Shown piece by piece: positions 27,237 to 36,644 of a DNA stretch of 64,000 bases. Within the stretch, counting starts at the first letter, position 1; each line of letters begins with the position of its first letter. The translations under genes and the position numbers were made by a program. The notes under the pieces were generated by a model. That model was not told the DNA's origin. It made no database searches and saw only the letters and a program-made list of their open reading frames with translations. The stretch comes from Pseudolysinimonas_A sp039912695. Its GTDB lineage: Bacteria; Actinomycetota; Actinomycetes; Actinomycetales; Microbacteriaceae. The DNA is taken from assembly GCF_039912695.1 (NCBI RefSeq), contig NZ_JBDSPJ010000014.1, positions 62,001 through 126,000 of the forward strand, in the 5' to 3' direction.

Positions 27237-29735
27237 ATGTTCGAGCGCTTCACAGACCGAGCCCGCCGGGTGGTCGTCCTCGCCCAAGAAGAGGCGAAGA
27301 TGCTCAACCACAACTACATCGGCACCGAGCACATCTTGCTCGGCCTGATTCATGAGGGCGAAGGGGTCGCCGCGAAGGCGCTCGAGTCGCTCGGCATCTC
27401 TTTGGATGCCGTCCGCGAGCAGGTGCAAGACATCATTGGGCAGGGGCAGCAGCAGCCGACCGGGCACATCCCGTTCACTCCTCGTGCCAAGAAGGTGCTC
27501 GAACTGTCTCTGCGAGAGGCGCTGCAGCTCGGCCACTCCTACATCGGCACCGAGCACATCCTGCTCGGCCTGATTCGCGAAGGCGAAGGCGTTGCCGCTC
27601 AAGTGCTCGTGAAGTTGGGTGCCGACCTCAACCGCGTTCGCCAGCAGGTCATCCAGCTGCTCTCGGGTTATCAGGGCAAGGAGCAGGTCGCCGTCGGTGG
27701 CAACGACGCGACTCCCGACAAGGGTTCGCAGATTCTCGACCAGTTCGGCCGCAACCTCACCCAGGCGGCGCGCGAGGGCAAGCTCGATCCGGTCATCGGC
27801 CGCGAGAAGGAGATGGAGCGGGTCATGCAGATCCTCTCCCGCCGCTCGAAGAACAACCCCGTTCTGATCGGCGAGCCCGGCGTGGGCAAGACCGCCGTCG
27901 TCGAAGGACTCGCGCAGGCGATCGTGCGCGGCGACGTGCCCGAGACCCTCAAAGACAAGCAGCTCTACACGCTCGACCTCGGTTCGCTCATCGCCGGATC
28001 CCGCTACCGCGGTGACTTCGAGGAGCGCCTCAAGAAGGTCACCAAAGAGATCCGCACCCGCGGCGACATCATCACCTTCATCGACGAGATCCACACCCTC
28101 GTCGGAGCGGGTGCAGCTGAAGGCGCGATCGACGCGGCCAGCATCCTGAAGCCGCTGCTCGCCCGCGGCGAACTGCAGACGATCGGTGCGACCACGCTCG
28201 ACGAGTACCGCAAGCACTTTGAGAAGGATGCCGCCCTCGAGCGGCGCTTCCAGCCGGTGCAGGTGCACGAGCCCACGATCCCTCACACGATCAACATCCT
28301 GAAGGGTCTGCGCGACAAGTACGAGGCCTTCCACAAGGTCTCGATCACCGACGGCGCGATCGTGGCCGCGGCGAACCTGGCCGACCGCTACGTGCAAGAC
28401 CGCTTCCTGCCTGACAAGGCGATCGACCTGATCGACGAGGCTGGCGCGCGGCTGCGCCTCAGCATCCTGTCCGCCCCGCCGGAGCTGCGGGAGTTCGACG
28501 AGAAGATCGCCACCGTGCGTGCGTCGAAGGAAGCCGCGATCGAGGAACAAGACTTCGAGAAGGCCGCGTCGCTTCGAGATGAGGAGAAGAAGCTGCTCGG
28601 TGAGCGGCTGCGCCTCGAGAAGCAGTGGCGCTCGGGAGATGTCGCCGCATCTGGAACCGTGGATGAGGGCGTGATCGCCGAGGTGCTGGCGAACGCGACC
28701 GGCATCCCGGTCTTCAAGCTCACCGAAGAGGAGAGCTCGCGTCTGATCTTCATGGAGAAGGCATTGCACCAGCGGGTCATCGGTCAGGAGGAGGCCATCT
28801 CGGTTCTCGCCAAGACCATCCGCCGTACGCGTGCCGGGCTGAAAGACCCGAAGCGTCCCTCGGGCTCGTTCATCTTCGCCGGCCCCACCGGTGTCGGTAA
28901 GACCGAGCTCGCTAAGGCGCTCGCCGAGTTCCTGTTCGACGACGAGAACGCGCTGATCTCACTCGACATGAGTGAGTACGGCGAGAAGCACACCGTCTCG
29001 CGGCTGTTCGGTGCCCCTCCCGGGTTCGTCGGCTTCGAAGAGGGCGGGCAGCTCACCGAGAAGGTGCGCCGCAAGCCGTTCAGCGTTGTGCTCTTCGACG
29101 AGATCGAGAAGGCACACCCGGACATCTTCAACTCGCTCCTCCAGATTCTGGAAGAGGGACGACTGACGGATGGTCAGGGTCGCGTTGTCGACTTCAAGAA
29201 CACCGTGATCATCATGACGACCAACCTCGGCACGAAGGACATCACGGGAGGCCCGGTGGGCTTCACGCTCGAAGGCAACTCGGCAGCCGACTACTCCGCG
29301 ATGCGCGGCAAGGTCGTCGAAGAGCTGAAGAAGCACTTCAAGCCGGAGTTCTTGAACCGCGTCGACGAGACCATCGTCTTCCCGCAGCTCAACAAAGAAG
29401 AGTTGCTGCAGATCGTCGGTCTGTTCATCGGTCGCCTCTCCGAGCGCCTGCTCGACCGCGACATGTCGATCGAGGTGTCGGACGACGCCAAGGCCCGACT
29501 CATCGAACTCGGCTGGGACCCGACGCTCGGCGCTCGGCCGCTGCGTCGAGCCGTTCAGCACGAGATCGAGGATGCGCTCAGCGAGAAGATCCTGCACGGC
29601 GAACTCGAGGCGGGCGACCACGTGCGCGTCGGCTTCGACGCTGCCGCAGGCGCCAAGGGCGAGTTCACCTTCGAGACCGGCCGCCAGTCCGGCCGCGACG
29701 CGAAGCCCGCAAAGGCTGCCGCGCTCGGCGCGTAA
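27237..29735 (+). CDS. clpC: ATP-dependent Clp protease ATP-binding subunit ClpC
   Basis: An 832-residue AAA+ unfoldase that feeds proteins to ClpP. Two N-terminal Clp repeats (each with YIGTEHILLGLI) span about 1-145, the first AAA domain has GEPGVGKTAVVEGLAQ, a UVR/middle coiled region (around 415-460, EEQDFEKAASLRDEEKKL) follows, and the second AAA domain has GPTGVGKTELAKAL. AGGAG eight bases upstream fixes the ATG at 27237. It is monocistronic, divergent from the toxin-antitoxin genes, and ends in a strong hairpin. Confidence 0.97.
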   Translation: MFERFTDRARRVVVLAQEEAKMLNHNYIGTEHILLGLIHEGEGVAAKALESLGISLDAVREQVQDIIGQGQQQPTGHIPFTPRAKKVLELSLREALQLGHSYIGTEHILLGLIREGEGVAAQVLVKLGADLNRVRQQVIQLLSGYQGKEQVAVGGNDATPDKGSQILDQFGRNLTQAAREGKLDPVIGREKEMERVMQILSRRSKNNPVLIGEPGVGKTAVVEGLAQAIVRGDVPETLKDKQLYTLDLGSLIAGSRYRGDFEERLKKVTKEIRTRGDIITFIDEIHTLVGAGAAEGAIDAASILKPLLARGELQTIGATTLDEYRKHFEKDAALERRFQPVQVHEPTIPHTINILKGLRDKYEAFHKVSITDGAIVAAANLADRYVQDRFLPDKAIDLIDEAGARLRLSILSAPPELREFDEKIATVRASKEAAIEEQDFEKAASLRDEEKKLLGERLRLEKQWRSGDVAASGTVDEGVIAEVLANATGIPVFKLTEEESSRLIFMEKALHQRVIGQEEAISVLAKTIRRTRAGLKDPKRPSGSFIFAGPTGVGKTELAKALAEFLFDDENALISLDMSEYGEKHTVSRLFGAPPGFVGFEEGGQLTEKVRRKPFSVVLFDEIEKAHPDIFNSLLQILEEGRLTDGQGRVVDFKNTVIIMTTNLGTKDITGGPVGFTLEGNSAADYSAMRGKVVEELKKHFKPEFLNRVDETIVFPQLNKEELLQIVGLFIGRLSERLLDRDMSIEVSDDAKARLIELGWDPTLGARPLRRAVQHEIEDALSEKILHGELEAGDHVRVGFDAAAGAKGEFTFETGRQSGRDAKPAKAAALGA

Positions 29736-29749
29736 CTGCTGATCAACGG

Positions 29750-29779
29750 GGAACGGCTCCGCTTCGGCGGGGCCGTTCC
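29750..29779. terminator. Hairpin terminator between clpC and the TetR gene
   Basis: A 13-bp stem (29750-29762 with 29767-29779, one G-U pair) closes on a TTCG tetraloop 14 bp past the clpC stop. There is no T-run, but the position between convergent genes and the stability suggest a shared terminator. Confidence 0.65.
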
Positions 29780-29805
29780 TGCGTTCCCGATCGCCATCGG
29801 CGCGC

Positions 29806-30429
29806 TCACTCCGCGCCGGGTTGCCGGTTTCTGAGTCGGTTCTGCATTCCGTCGAGGATGAACTCGAGTCCGGTTTCGAACGCTTCATTGAGGAGCGCCC
29901 GAGGGTCGCTCCAACTTCCCATGGCGCGCGCCAGCGCACCCTCGTCGTCGGGGTCCACCCAGATCTGCTGGGGCACCCCTTGCTCGAGTGCGTTGCCGAT
30001 CGCGAAACTGTCGATGACCTCGAGGAGCACACTGACCTCGGCGTCTTTGAACCCCGCGGAGGCGAGGGCTCGAGCGAGCTCGCGGTAGGCCTCCAACACG
30101 GCGGGCTGCGCGATGGGAACCCCGATGAGCAGCGGCACGACGTGCGGATGCGCCGAGTACGCGGCGCGCTGGGCCCGCGCAATTACCGCGACCCGGTCGA
30201 CCCACGTACCGGGCTCCTCTTTCGGCACGGGATGCGCTGCCACCATCGACCCACGGAGCAGCTCGACCAGGGCGTCTTTGCTCTCGACGTGGTTGTACAG
30301 CGCTGGAGCCGACACCCCCAGGCGTTTGGCGAGGCGTCGCATGCTGAACGGCTCTCCGCTGTCGATGAGCTTGAGGGCCGTTTCGGCGATCAGTTCGACC
30401 GAGAGGAGGGGAGTAAGGGGTCGTCCCAC
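29806..30429 (-). CDS. TetR/AcrR family regulator
   Basis: A 207-residue one-component regulator. The HTH at about 12-55 (MRRLAKRLGVSAPALYNHVESKDALVELL) is of TetR type and the C-terminal half is the usual ligand-binding helical domain. The GTG at 30429 faces the permease gene across about 140 bp that contain an ACTAA/TTAGT inverted repeat, so it probably represses that operon. Confidence 0.87.
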   Translation of the reverse strand: MGRPLTPLLSVELIAETALKLIDSGEPFSMRRLAKRLGVSAPALYNHVESKDALVELLRGSMVAAHPVPKEEPGTWVDRVAVIARAQRAAYSAHPHVVPLLIGVPIAQPAVLEAYRELARALASAGFKDAEVSVLLEVIDSFAIGNALEQGVPQQIWVDPDDEGALARAMGSWSDPRALLNEAFETGLEFILDGMQNRLRNRQPGAE

Positions 30430-30512
30430 CGGTACCTCGAACTCTCGTCACTGGGCGCTCGACCGGAGTAAGCGTTGATTGCCTATTGCACCACGATCCC
30501 CGGTACTCCCAT

Positions 30513-30532
30513 ACTAAATGAACACTGTTAGT
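30513..30532. promoter_or_regulatory. Candidate operator in the TetR/permease gap
   Basis: ACTAA (30513-30517) and TTAGT (30528-30532) form an inverted repeat with a 10-bp spacer in the AT-richest part of the divergent gap. Size and placement suit a TetR dimer; the arms are short, so the call is tentative. Confidence 0.4.
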
Positions 30533-30569
30533 TTTTGTGGCAGACAACGAAGTCGACCCGGAGGTACAG

Positions 30570-32048
30570 ATGGCAGTCAACGAGAAAGACACAGAGGCGC
30601 GACCTTCCGAAGCGCCAGCCGGAGAACTCAAGAAGGGTGCCCTCGGTACCGGGGGAATCGTCTTCCTCGTGGTCTCCGCAGCAGCCCCGCTCACGGTCAT
30701 CGCAGGAGTGGCACCGCTCGCGATCCTCATCGCAGGACCGGCCGCCCCGGCGGCGTATCTGATCGCCGGCGCAGCGCTAGTCGTCTTCGCCATCGGTTTC
30801 ATGGCGATGACCCGCCACGTGAAACAGACGGGTGGCTTCTACACCTACATCACGCGCGCGCTCGGGAGGGTCGTTGGTCTCGGCGCGGGCATCCTCGCAC
30901 TCGTGTCGTATAACGCGATGCAGATAGGCATCTACGGCCTCTTCGCCGTCACCTCGAGCGCTCTCCTCCAGACCGTCTTCGGCGTCAGCGTGCCGTGGTG
31001 GGTGTTGGCCCTCGTCGCCATCGCCGCCGTGTGGGCGCTCGGCTTCTTCGGCATCGATGTCGGCGCGAAGGTGCTCGGCGTTCTTCTCACCGCTGAGACG
31101 CTGATCCTTCTCATCGTCGGGATCGCCATCGCGGTTAAGGGCGGACCGGAAGGGTTCAAGTTCGGCATGTTCGATCCGACTCTGGTATTCACCCCGCAGG
31201 TCGGCATCGTGCTGGGGCTCGCTCTCGGAGCGTTCCTCGGCTTCGAAGCGACGGCGCTCTACCGAGCTGAGGCGCGCAATCCGAACACCTCGATCCCCCG
31301 CGCGACCTATATCTCGATCGGGTTCCTGACCGTCTTCTACACGGTGCTCGTCTGGCTCTTCGTGCAGGCGTTTGGCGAGACCGGCGTGCAGGCCTACATC
31401 GGCGAGAACGGAATCACGACGTTCGCGTTCACCACAGCCGATCAGTTCCTCGGCCAATGGGCGAGCATCGCGATGTACGCGCTGATCGTCACGAGTGTCT
31501 ATGCGGGGCTCCTCGCGTTCCACAACACCATCAACCGCTACGCGTACTCCCTGGCGCGAGACGGCATCCTGCCTGCTGCCTTGACGAGGACCCGGCGCGA
31601 CGGCTCACCGCACATCGCAGGACTCGCGCAGACCATCCTGGCGCTGCTGATCGTCGGCGCCTTTGCGATCGCTGGCGCCGACCCGTATCTCCAGCTGTTG
31701 ATCTGGGTGAACACACCCGGCGTCGTGGGAGTTCTCATCCTGCAGTTGCTGGCATCCGTCGCGGTCATCGTCTTCTTCGTGCGCAACCGCAACCTGGAGC
31801 GCAAGTGGTACGTGCTGCCGGCAGCCATCCTTGCGACGATTCTGCTGGCGGTCTTCGCGGTTCTGATCGTGCTCAACATCGACTTCCTCACCGGAGCCGG
31901 ACCTGTCGTCAACGCGATCATCCTGCTGATTGTGCCCGTCGCCTTCCTCATCGGGGTCGGCCTCGCCGTCGCCTACAAGCGGTCGCGGCCGACCGTCTAT
32001 GCGCGCATCGGCGGCGGGGAAGCAGATGCCAGGGACGCGGATGACTGA
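30570..32048 (+). CDS. APC family amino-acid/amine permease
   Basis: About 492 residues with twelve hydrophobic segments. The first helix GIVFLVVSAAAPLTVIAGVAPLA-like stretch and the GAFLGFEATALYRAEARNPNTSIPRA loop are typical of APC-superfamily transporters for amino acids and polyamines. I chose the ATG at 30570 because GGAGG stands five bases upstream; a GTG at 30537 would add 11 residues. It heads a co-directional cluster and overlaps the amidohydrolase gene by eight bases, so it probably imports that pathway's substrate. Confidence 0.88.
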   Translation: MAVNEKDTEARPSEAPAGELKKGALGTGGIVFLVVSAAAPLTVIAGVAPLAILIAGPAAPAAYLIAGAALVVFAIGFMAMTRHVKQTGGFYTYITRALGRVVGLGAGILALVSYNAMQIGIYGLFAVTSSALLQTVFGVSVPWWVLALVAIAAVWALGFFGIDVGAKVLGVLLTAETLILLIVGIAIAVKGGPEGFKFGMFDPTLVFTPQVGIVLGLALGAFLGFEATALYRAEARNPNTSIPRATYISIGFLTVFYTVLVWLFVQAFGETGVQAYIGENGITTFAFTTADQFLGQWASIAMYALIVTSVYAGLLAFHNTINRYAYSLARDGILPAALTRTRRDGSPHIAGLAQTILALLIVGAFAIAGADPYLQLLIWVNTPGVVGVLILQLLASVAVIVFFVRNRNLERKWYVLPAAILATILLAVFAVLIVLNIDFLTGAGPVVNAIILLIVPVAFLIGVGLAVAYKRSRPTVYARIGGGEADARDADD

Positions 32049-33663
32049 TCGTTACGCCGACCTCATCCTCGTCGCGGATCAGGTCCACACGATGTCGGCG
32101 CAGGTCGGTGCGACTGCCGTCGCGGTCCGTGACGGGGTCATCGTCGCGGTGGGCGCAGAGAGCGACCTGGCCGGGTTCATCGGGCCGGGCACTCGCTCTC
32201 TGCGCTACCCGGGGGCGACCATCGTCCCGGGGCTAAGCGACGCGCACGCTCATCCACTATCGGGGGCGGGCTTCACGGTCGGCATGGACCTTCGTGGCGT
32301 CACCTCGCTGACCGAACTCCGGCAGCAGCTGACCGAGGCACTCGCCGAGCTCCAGGCTGGGGACTGGCTGCGAGGGTGGGGGCTGAACCCCAACGTGTGG
32401 GGGCTCGAGCGCGTGACGTCGGCACTTCTGGACGAGGTCACGGGCACCGTGCCCGCGCTGCTGCGCTTCTTCGATGCCCACTCGGCGCTGGCCAACCAGC
32501 CGGCGTTGAGGGCCGCGGGGATCGCGGGGCCCCGCACGTTTCCGACCGGATCGCGAGTGGATGTCGACGCCGACGGCACCCCGACGGGACTCCTTCTCGA
32601 GGCCGACGCGATGCAGCTCGTGTTCGACGTGATGCCCCCCGAGCCAATCGAAGATCTTGCCCATCGGGTGACGCGTCTCCTCGACGACATGGCGGCCAGC
32701 GGTCTGACGTCGTCGCAGGTGATGGACTTCATCGACGAGCCCTTCGAACTTCTGCGGCTCATCGAGGCCGAGGGAGAACTTGCACTGCGGCTGCGATTCT
32801 CGCCGTGGGTCGAGCCCAAACACACTCGGGATGATTGGGCGCACTTCCTCGAATGGCAGGGCACCGGAGGGCGGCGGTGGAAGGTCCACGGCGTGAAGTT
32901 CTTCCTCGATGGAACGATCGACGGCGGAACGGCGTGGCTCGACGCTCCCGACACTCACGGCGAGTCGATTCACTCGGTCTGGAGCGATCCGGCCGACTAC
33001 GCCGCCGCCGTGCGGTTCTTCGACGAGAACGGGGTCGGCACCGCGACCCATGCGATCGGGGATGCCGCCATCCGACACGCCCTCGCCACCATCTCGCAGC
33101 TGCCTGCGGCGAGCGCGGGAGGAGCCGTGCATCGCATCGAGCACGCCGAGACCCTTCCCGACGAACTCGTGGATGTCTTCCCGGCATCCGGGGCGGTCGC
33201 GAGTATGCAACCCACTCACTGCACTCACTTCGTGCGCTCGGACCACACCGACAATTGGTCCGAACGTCTCGGGCCTGAGCGCGCCCAACGTGCGTGGCGC
33301 ACCCGCTCTCTCGCGAAGGCTGGCGTGAACCTCGCGCTCGGCTCGGACTGGCCGGTGGCCGACTTCGAGCCGCTCGCGATCATGGCGGATGCACAACTGC
33401 GGCGAGACGTTGCTCTGCCCGACCTCGATCCCGTCGGGCCCGAGGAGGCGCTGACGGCACTGCAGGCGCTCGAGGCGTACACGATGGGATCCGCCATTGC
33501 GGCCGGGGTCGCTGACACGGAAGGCTCCATTAGCGTGGGTAAGGTTGCCGACCTGACGATCCTGGCCGCCGACCCGCTCGCGATCTCACCCGAACACCTC
33601 GCAGCGACCGCAGTTCTGGCAACCGTGGTCAGCGGCGAGATCCAGTTCGCGGCGACAGGCTGA
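32041..33663 (+). CDS. Amidohydrolase, YtcJ-like
   Basis: A 540-residue metal-dependent hydrolase. PGLSDAHAHPLSGAG holds the HxH metal site; the conserved carboxylated-Lys segment, HAIGDAAI, HRIEHAE and GSDWPVADFEP follow in order. YtcJ-type enzymes hydrolyse amides or formamides, but substrates are rarely known. It overlaps the permease gene and is followed by the kinase/PLP fusion after 30 bp; it may release a free amine from an imported amide. Confidence 0.87.
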   Translation: MTDRYADLILVADQVHTMSAQVGATAVAVRDGVIVAVGAESDLAGFIGPGTRSLRYPGATIVPGLSDAHAHPLSGAGFTVGMDLRGVTSLTELRQQLTEALAELQAGDWLRGWGLNPNVWGLERVTSALLDEVTGTVPALLRFFDAHSALANQPALRAAGIAGPRTFPTGSRVDVDADGTPTGLLLEADAMQLVFDVMPPEPIEDLAHRVTRLLDDMAASGLTSSQVMDFIDEPFELLRLIEAEGELALRLRFSPWVEPKHTRDDWAHFLEWQGTGGRRWKVHGVKFFLDGTIDGGTAWLDAPDTHGESIHSVWSDPADYAAAVRFFDENGVGTATHAIGDAAIRHALATISQLPAASAGGAVHRIEHAETLPDELVDVFPASGAVASMQPTHCTHFVRSDHTDNWSERLGPERAQRAWRTRSLAKAGVNLALGSDWPVADFEPLAIMADAQLRRDVALPDLDPVGPEEALTALQALEAYTMGSAIAAGVADTEGSISVGKVADLTILAADPLAISPEHLAATAVLATVVSGEIQFAATG

Positions 33664-33693
33664 TACCGACGACCGGCTGAAAGCGACCATATT

Positions 33694-36642
33694 GTGAGCG
33701 ACACCACCTCCGCCGGCTTCGACTTCTTCGAAGCGGGGGCGCTGCCCTCCCCGCAAATCACCGCCGCCGAGGCCGAGCGGCTGGTCGCCGCCGAGTTCGG
33801 GCTCACCGTCACGGCCCGATCGCTCGGCAGCCAGCAGGATGCCAACTTTCTGCTGAGCGATGCTGAGGGTTCGGTCGTCGGCGTCCTCAAGGTGTCGAAC
33901 GGCGCCTTCGGGGAGGTCGAAATCGAGGCGCAGGATGAGGGCGCGGCCTGGATCGCCAAACGTCTTCCCGAACTCCGGGCGTCGACGGTTCTCGAGCACA
34001 CGACGGCGGGTCGACCGCAGCGCGTGCTGCGGCCCGGCGACTCAGGTGAAGTGGCGCGGATCGTCTCCTTCCTGGGCGGCGGAACACTCACCGGATCCAG
34101 CTACCTCCGACCCCCCGTCATCGAGCGGCTCGGCGCGCTCAGCGGCATGGTCAACCGAGAGCTGAGCGACTTCGAGCACGAGGGTGTTCATCGCAGGCTC
34201 CAGTGGGATCTGCGCGAAGCCACCCGAGTGATCGACGAGCTCGCGCACCACGTGGATGACGTCGAGCGGCGACGAGTCGTCGAAGAGGTGCGACGCGTCG
34301 AGGGCGCCAGGATCGCGGGACTCGCCGCGCGGCTCCCGGTCAGCGTCATCCACGGCGACATCACCGACGACAACGTCGTGCGCTCGAGCGACGAGCACGG
34401 CACCCCCGACGGCGTGATCGACTTTGGCGACCTCAACACGGGATGGTCGGTGGCCGAGCTCGCGGTCACGCTGTCGTCGATCCTTCACCACGAGGGAGCG
34501 ACCCCGGTCTCGACCCTCCCGGCCGTCCGGGCGTTCCACCGCGAGCGGCCGCTCACCGGCGACGAGGTGCAGGCGCTCTGGCCGCTCGTGCTGTTGCGGG
34601 CAGCCGTGGGTGTCGTCAGCGGCTGGCAGCAAACAGCCATCGACGCGGGCAACGACTACGCGCGAGAAGCGCTGGAGCACGAATGGCGCATCCTCGAGAA
34701 TGCGCTCACGGTGCCCACGGCGGTGATGACCGCGCTCGTACAGGACGCCCTCGGTTCGCCCGCGTCCCTGCTCGCGCTGCCGGCATCCTTCCAGCCGATG
34801 GTCGACCCGCAGCTGCGCGTGAGCACGCTCGATCTGTCGCCCGACTCTGACGCGATGGATGAAGGTGCCTGGCTCGTGACGGGCCGTGAGGATGCCCTCG
34901 CCCACGAGCAGCTGGCCGCCGGTGCCGACGCGGTGAGCACCATCCACCTCCAGCCGCGTCTCACCCGGTCGCCGCGCCTCTCCCGAGACGAGCCCGCGAC
35001 CGCCGCGACCGGAATCGACATCTGGTTGGGGCGCGACACCGAAGTGCGCGCACCCTGGGCTGGGCGGCTGCAGGTGGAAAGCGGCGACGTCTCGCTGATC
35101 GGTAACGATCACGGCCTCGTGCTCCGGCTGAACGCCACCAGGGCCGACGTTCTGGCGTCGGACACCGTCGGCACCGGAGACCCCGTGCTGATGGTGAAGG
35201 CCGGATCTCGTCTCCGGGTCACGGTCCTTGCGGCGGGCGCCGACGTGCCCGACTTCGTGCGCGCATCCGAAAGCAGCGGTTGGCGCGCCGTCACCGCCGA
35301 CCCCTTCGCGTTGCTCGGCGCGAGCGACGGTGTCGAGAAAGGTGGCCGGGTACTGACCGACGCCGACGAACTCGTGCAGGAGCGCGAGCAACATTTCGCG
35401 TCCGTGCAGGAGCACTACTACCGTCATCCACCTCGCATCGAGCGCGGGTGGCAGCACACCCTCATCGACACCGACGCGCGGTGCTACCTCGACATGGTGA
35501 ACAACGTGGCCGCACTCGGGCACGCGCACCCCGGCGTGCAGCGGGCCGTCAGCCGGCAGCTTCGGCGCCTCAACACGAACTCGCGCTTCAACTACGGCGC
35601 GGTCGTCGACCTCTCCACCCGGCTCAGCGACCTGCTGCCGGCGCCCTTGGACACGGTCTTCCTGGTGAACTCGGGATCCGAAGCGGTCGATCTCGCGCTG
35701 CGCATCGCCCTCGCCACGACGGGTCGACCCGACATGCTCGCGGTCGCGGAGGCCTATCACGGCTGGACTCTCGCGAGCGATGCGGTGTCGACGTCCGTCG
35801 CCGACAACCCGAACGCGCTCGAGACGCGGCCGGATTGGGTGCACACCGTCGACGCGCCCAACGCCTATCGCGGGATCTACCGCGGCGCCGACGTCAGCCG
35901 CTATGCCGACGACGCGGTGGCCATCATTCACCGGCTCGCCGCCGAGGGCCGGCCGCTGGCTGCGTTCATCGCTGAGGCCTTCTACGGCAACGCCGGCGGC
36001 ATGGCGCTGCCGGATGGCTACCTCGACAAGGTCTACGCCGCCGTCCGCGAGCACGGCGGGCTCGCCATCGCCGACGAGGTGCAGGTGGGTTACGGCCGGC
36101 TCGGCGAATGGTTCTGGGGCTTCGAGCAGCAGGGGGTGGTTCCCGACATCGTCACCGTGGCCAAAGCGATGGGCAACGGGCATCCGCTCGGGGCCGTCAT
36201 CACGAGCCGTGCGGTGGCCGAGCAGTACCGCAACCAGGGCTACTTCTTCTCATCGGCCGGCGGAAGCCCGGTGTCGAGCGCGGTCGGGTTGGCCGTGCTG
36301 GACGCGTTGCGCGACGAGAAGCTGCAGCAGAATGCGCGGGATGTCGGCCGACACCTCAAGGGGCGGCTGACGCAGCTCGCCGAGAAGCACGAGCTGATCG
36401 GCGCGGTGCACGGCTCGGGCCTCTACCTCGGCGTCGAGTTGGTGCGTGACCGCGCCACACGTGAGCCCGCGACGAGCGAGACGGCCGCCATTTGCGAGCG
36501 GATGCTCGAACTCGGCGTCATCATCCAGCCAACGGGTGATCGCCAGTGCGTTCTCAAGACCAAGCCGCCGATGTGCCTCGACAGGGCGTCGGCCGACTAC
36601 TTCGTCGATGCGCTCGATCACGTTCTGAGTACGGGGTATTGA
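33694..36642 (+). CDS. Fusion: APH-type kinase + M23/lipoyl-like domain + class-III PLP enzyme
   Basis: A 982-residue protein in three parts. Residues 1 to about 350 are an APH-fold kinase with HGDITDDN at 220-227 and IDFGD at 242-246. Residues about 385-560 resemble a beta-rich M23/lipoyl-like domain (IDIWLGRDTEVRAPWAGRLQ) without a recognisable HxxxD/HxH zinc site. From about 570 a class-III PLP enzyme follows with MVNNVAALGHAHPGV, NSGSEAVDLALRIA, D794 in ADEVQVGYGR and the Schiff-base K824 in AKAMGNGHPLG. Substrate channelling (phosphorylate, then eliminate or transaminate) is inferred. GTG start; part of the TetR-flanked cluster. Confidence 0.88.
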   Translation: MSDTTSAGFDFFEAGALPSPQITAAEAERLVAAEFGLTVTARSLGSQQDANFLLSDAEGSVVGVLKVSNGAFGEVEIEAQDEGAAWIAKRLPELRASTVLEHTTAGRPQRVLRPGDSGEVARIVSFLGGGTLTGSSYLRPPVIERLGALSGMVNRELSDFEHEGVHRRLQWDLREATRVIDELAHHVDDVERRRVVEEVRRVEGARIAGLAARLPVSVIHGDITDDNVVRSSDEHGTPDGVIDFGDLNTGWSVAELAVTLSSILHHEGATPVSTLPAVRAFHRERPLTGDEVQALWPLVLLRAAVGVVSGWQQTAIDAGNDYAREALEHEWRILENALTVPTAVMTALVQDALGSPASLLALPASFQPMVDPQLRVSTLDLSPDSDAMDEGAWLVTGREDALAHEQLAAGADAVSTIHLQPRLTRSPRLSRDEPATAATGIDIWLGRDTEVRAPWAGRLQVESGDVSLIGNDHGLVLRLNATRADVLASDTVGTGDPVLMVKAGSRLRVTVLAAGADVPDFVRASESSGWRAVTADPFALLGASDGVEKGGRVLTDADELVQEREQHFASVQEHYYRHPPRIERGWQHTLIDTDARCYLDMVNNVAALGHAHPGVQRAVSRQLRRLNTNSRFNYGAVVDLSTRLSDLLPAPLDTVFLVNSGSEAVDLALRIALATTGRPDMLAVAEAYHGWTLASDAVSTSVADNPNALETRPDWVHTVDAPNAYRGIYRGADVSRYADDAVAIIHRLAAEGRPLAAFIAEAFYGNAGGMALPDGYLDKVYAAVREHGGLAIADEVQVGYGRLGEWFWGFEQQGVVPDIVTVAKAMGNGHPLGAVITSRAVAEQYRNQGYFFSSAGGSPVSSAVGLAVLDALRDEKLQQNARDVGRHLKGRLTQLAEKHELIGAVHGSGLYLGVELVRDRATREPATSETAAICERMLELGVIIQPTGDRQCVLKTKPPMCLDRASADYFVDALDHVLSTGY

Positions 36643-36644
36643 CG

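Noticed and set aside
34042..36183. Minus-strand frame of 713 codons opposite the kinase/PLP fusion
   Set aside because: Antisense shadow: no domain, no ribosome site, and the plus-strand protein is motif-complete.
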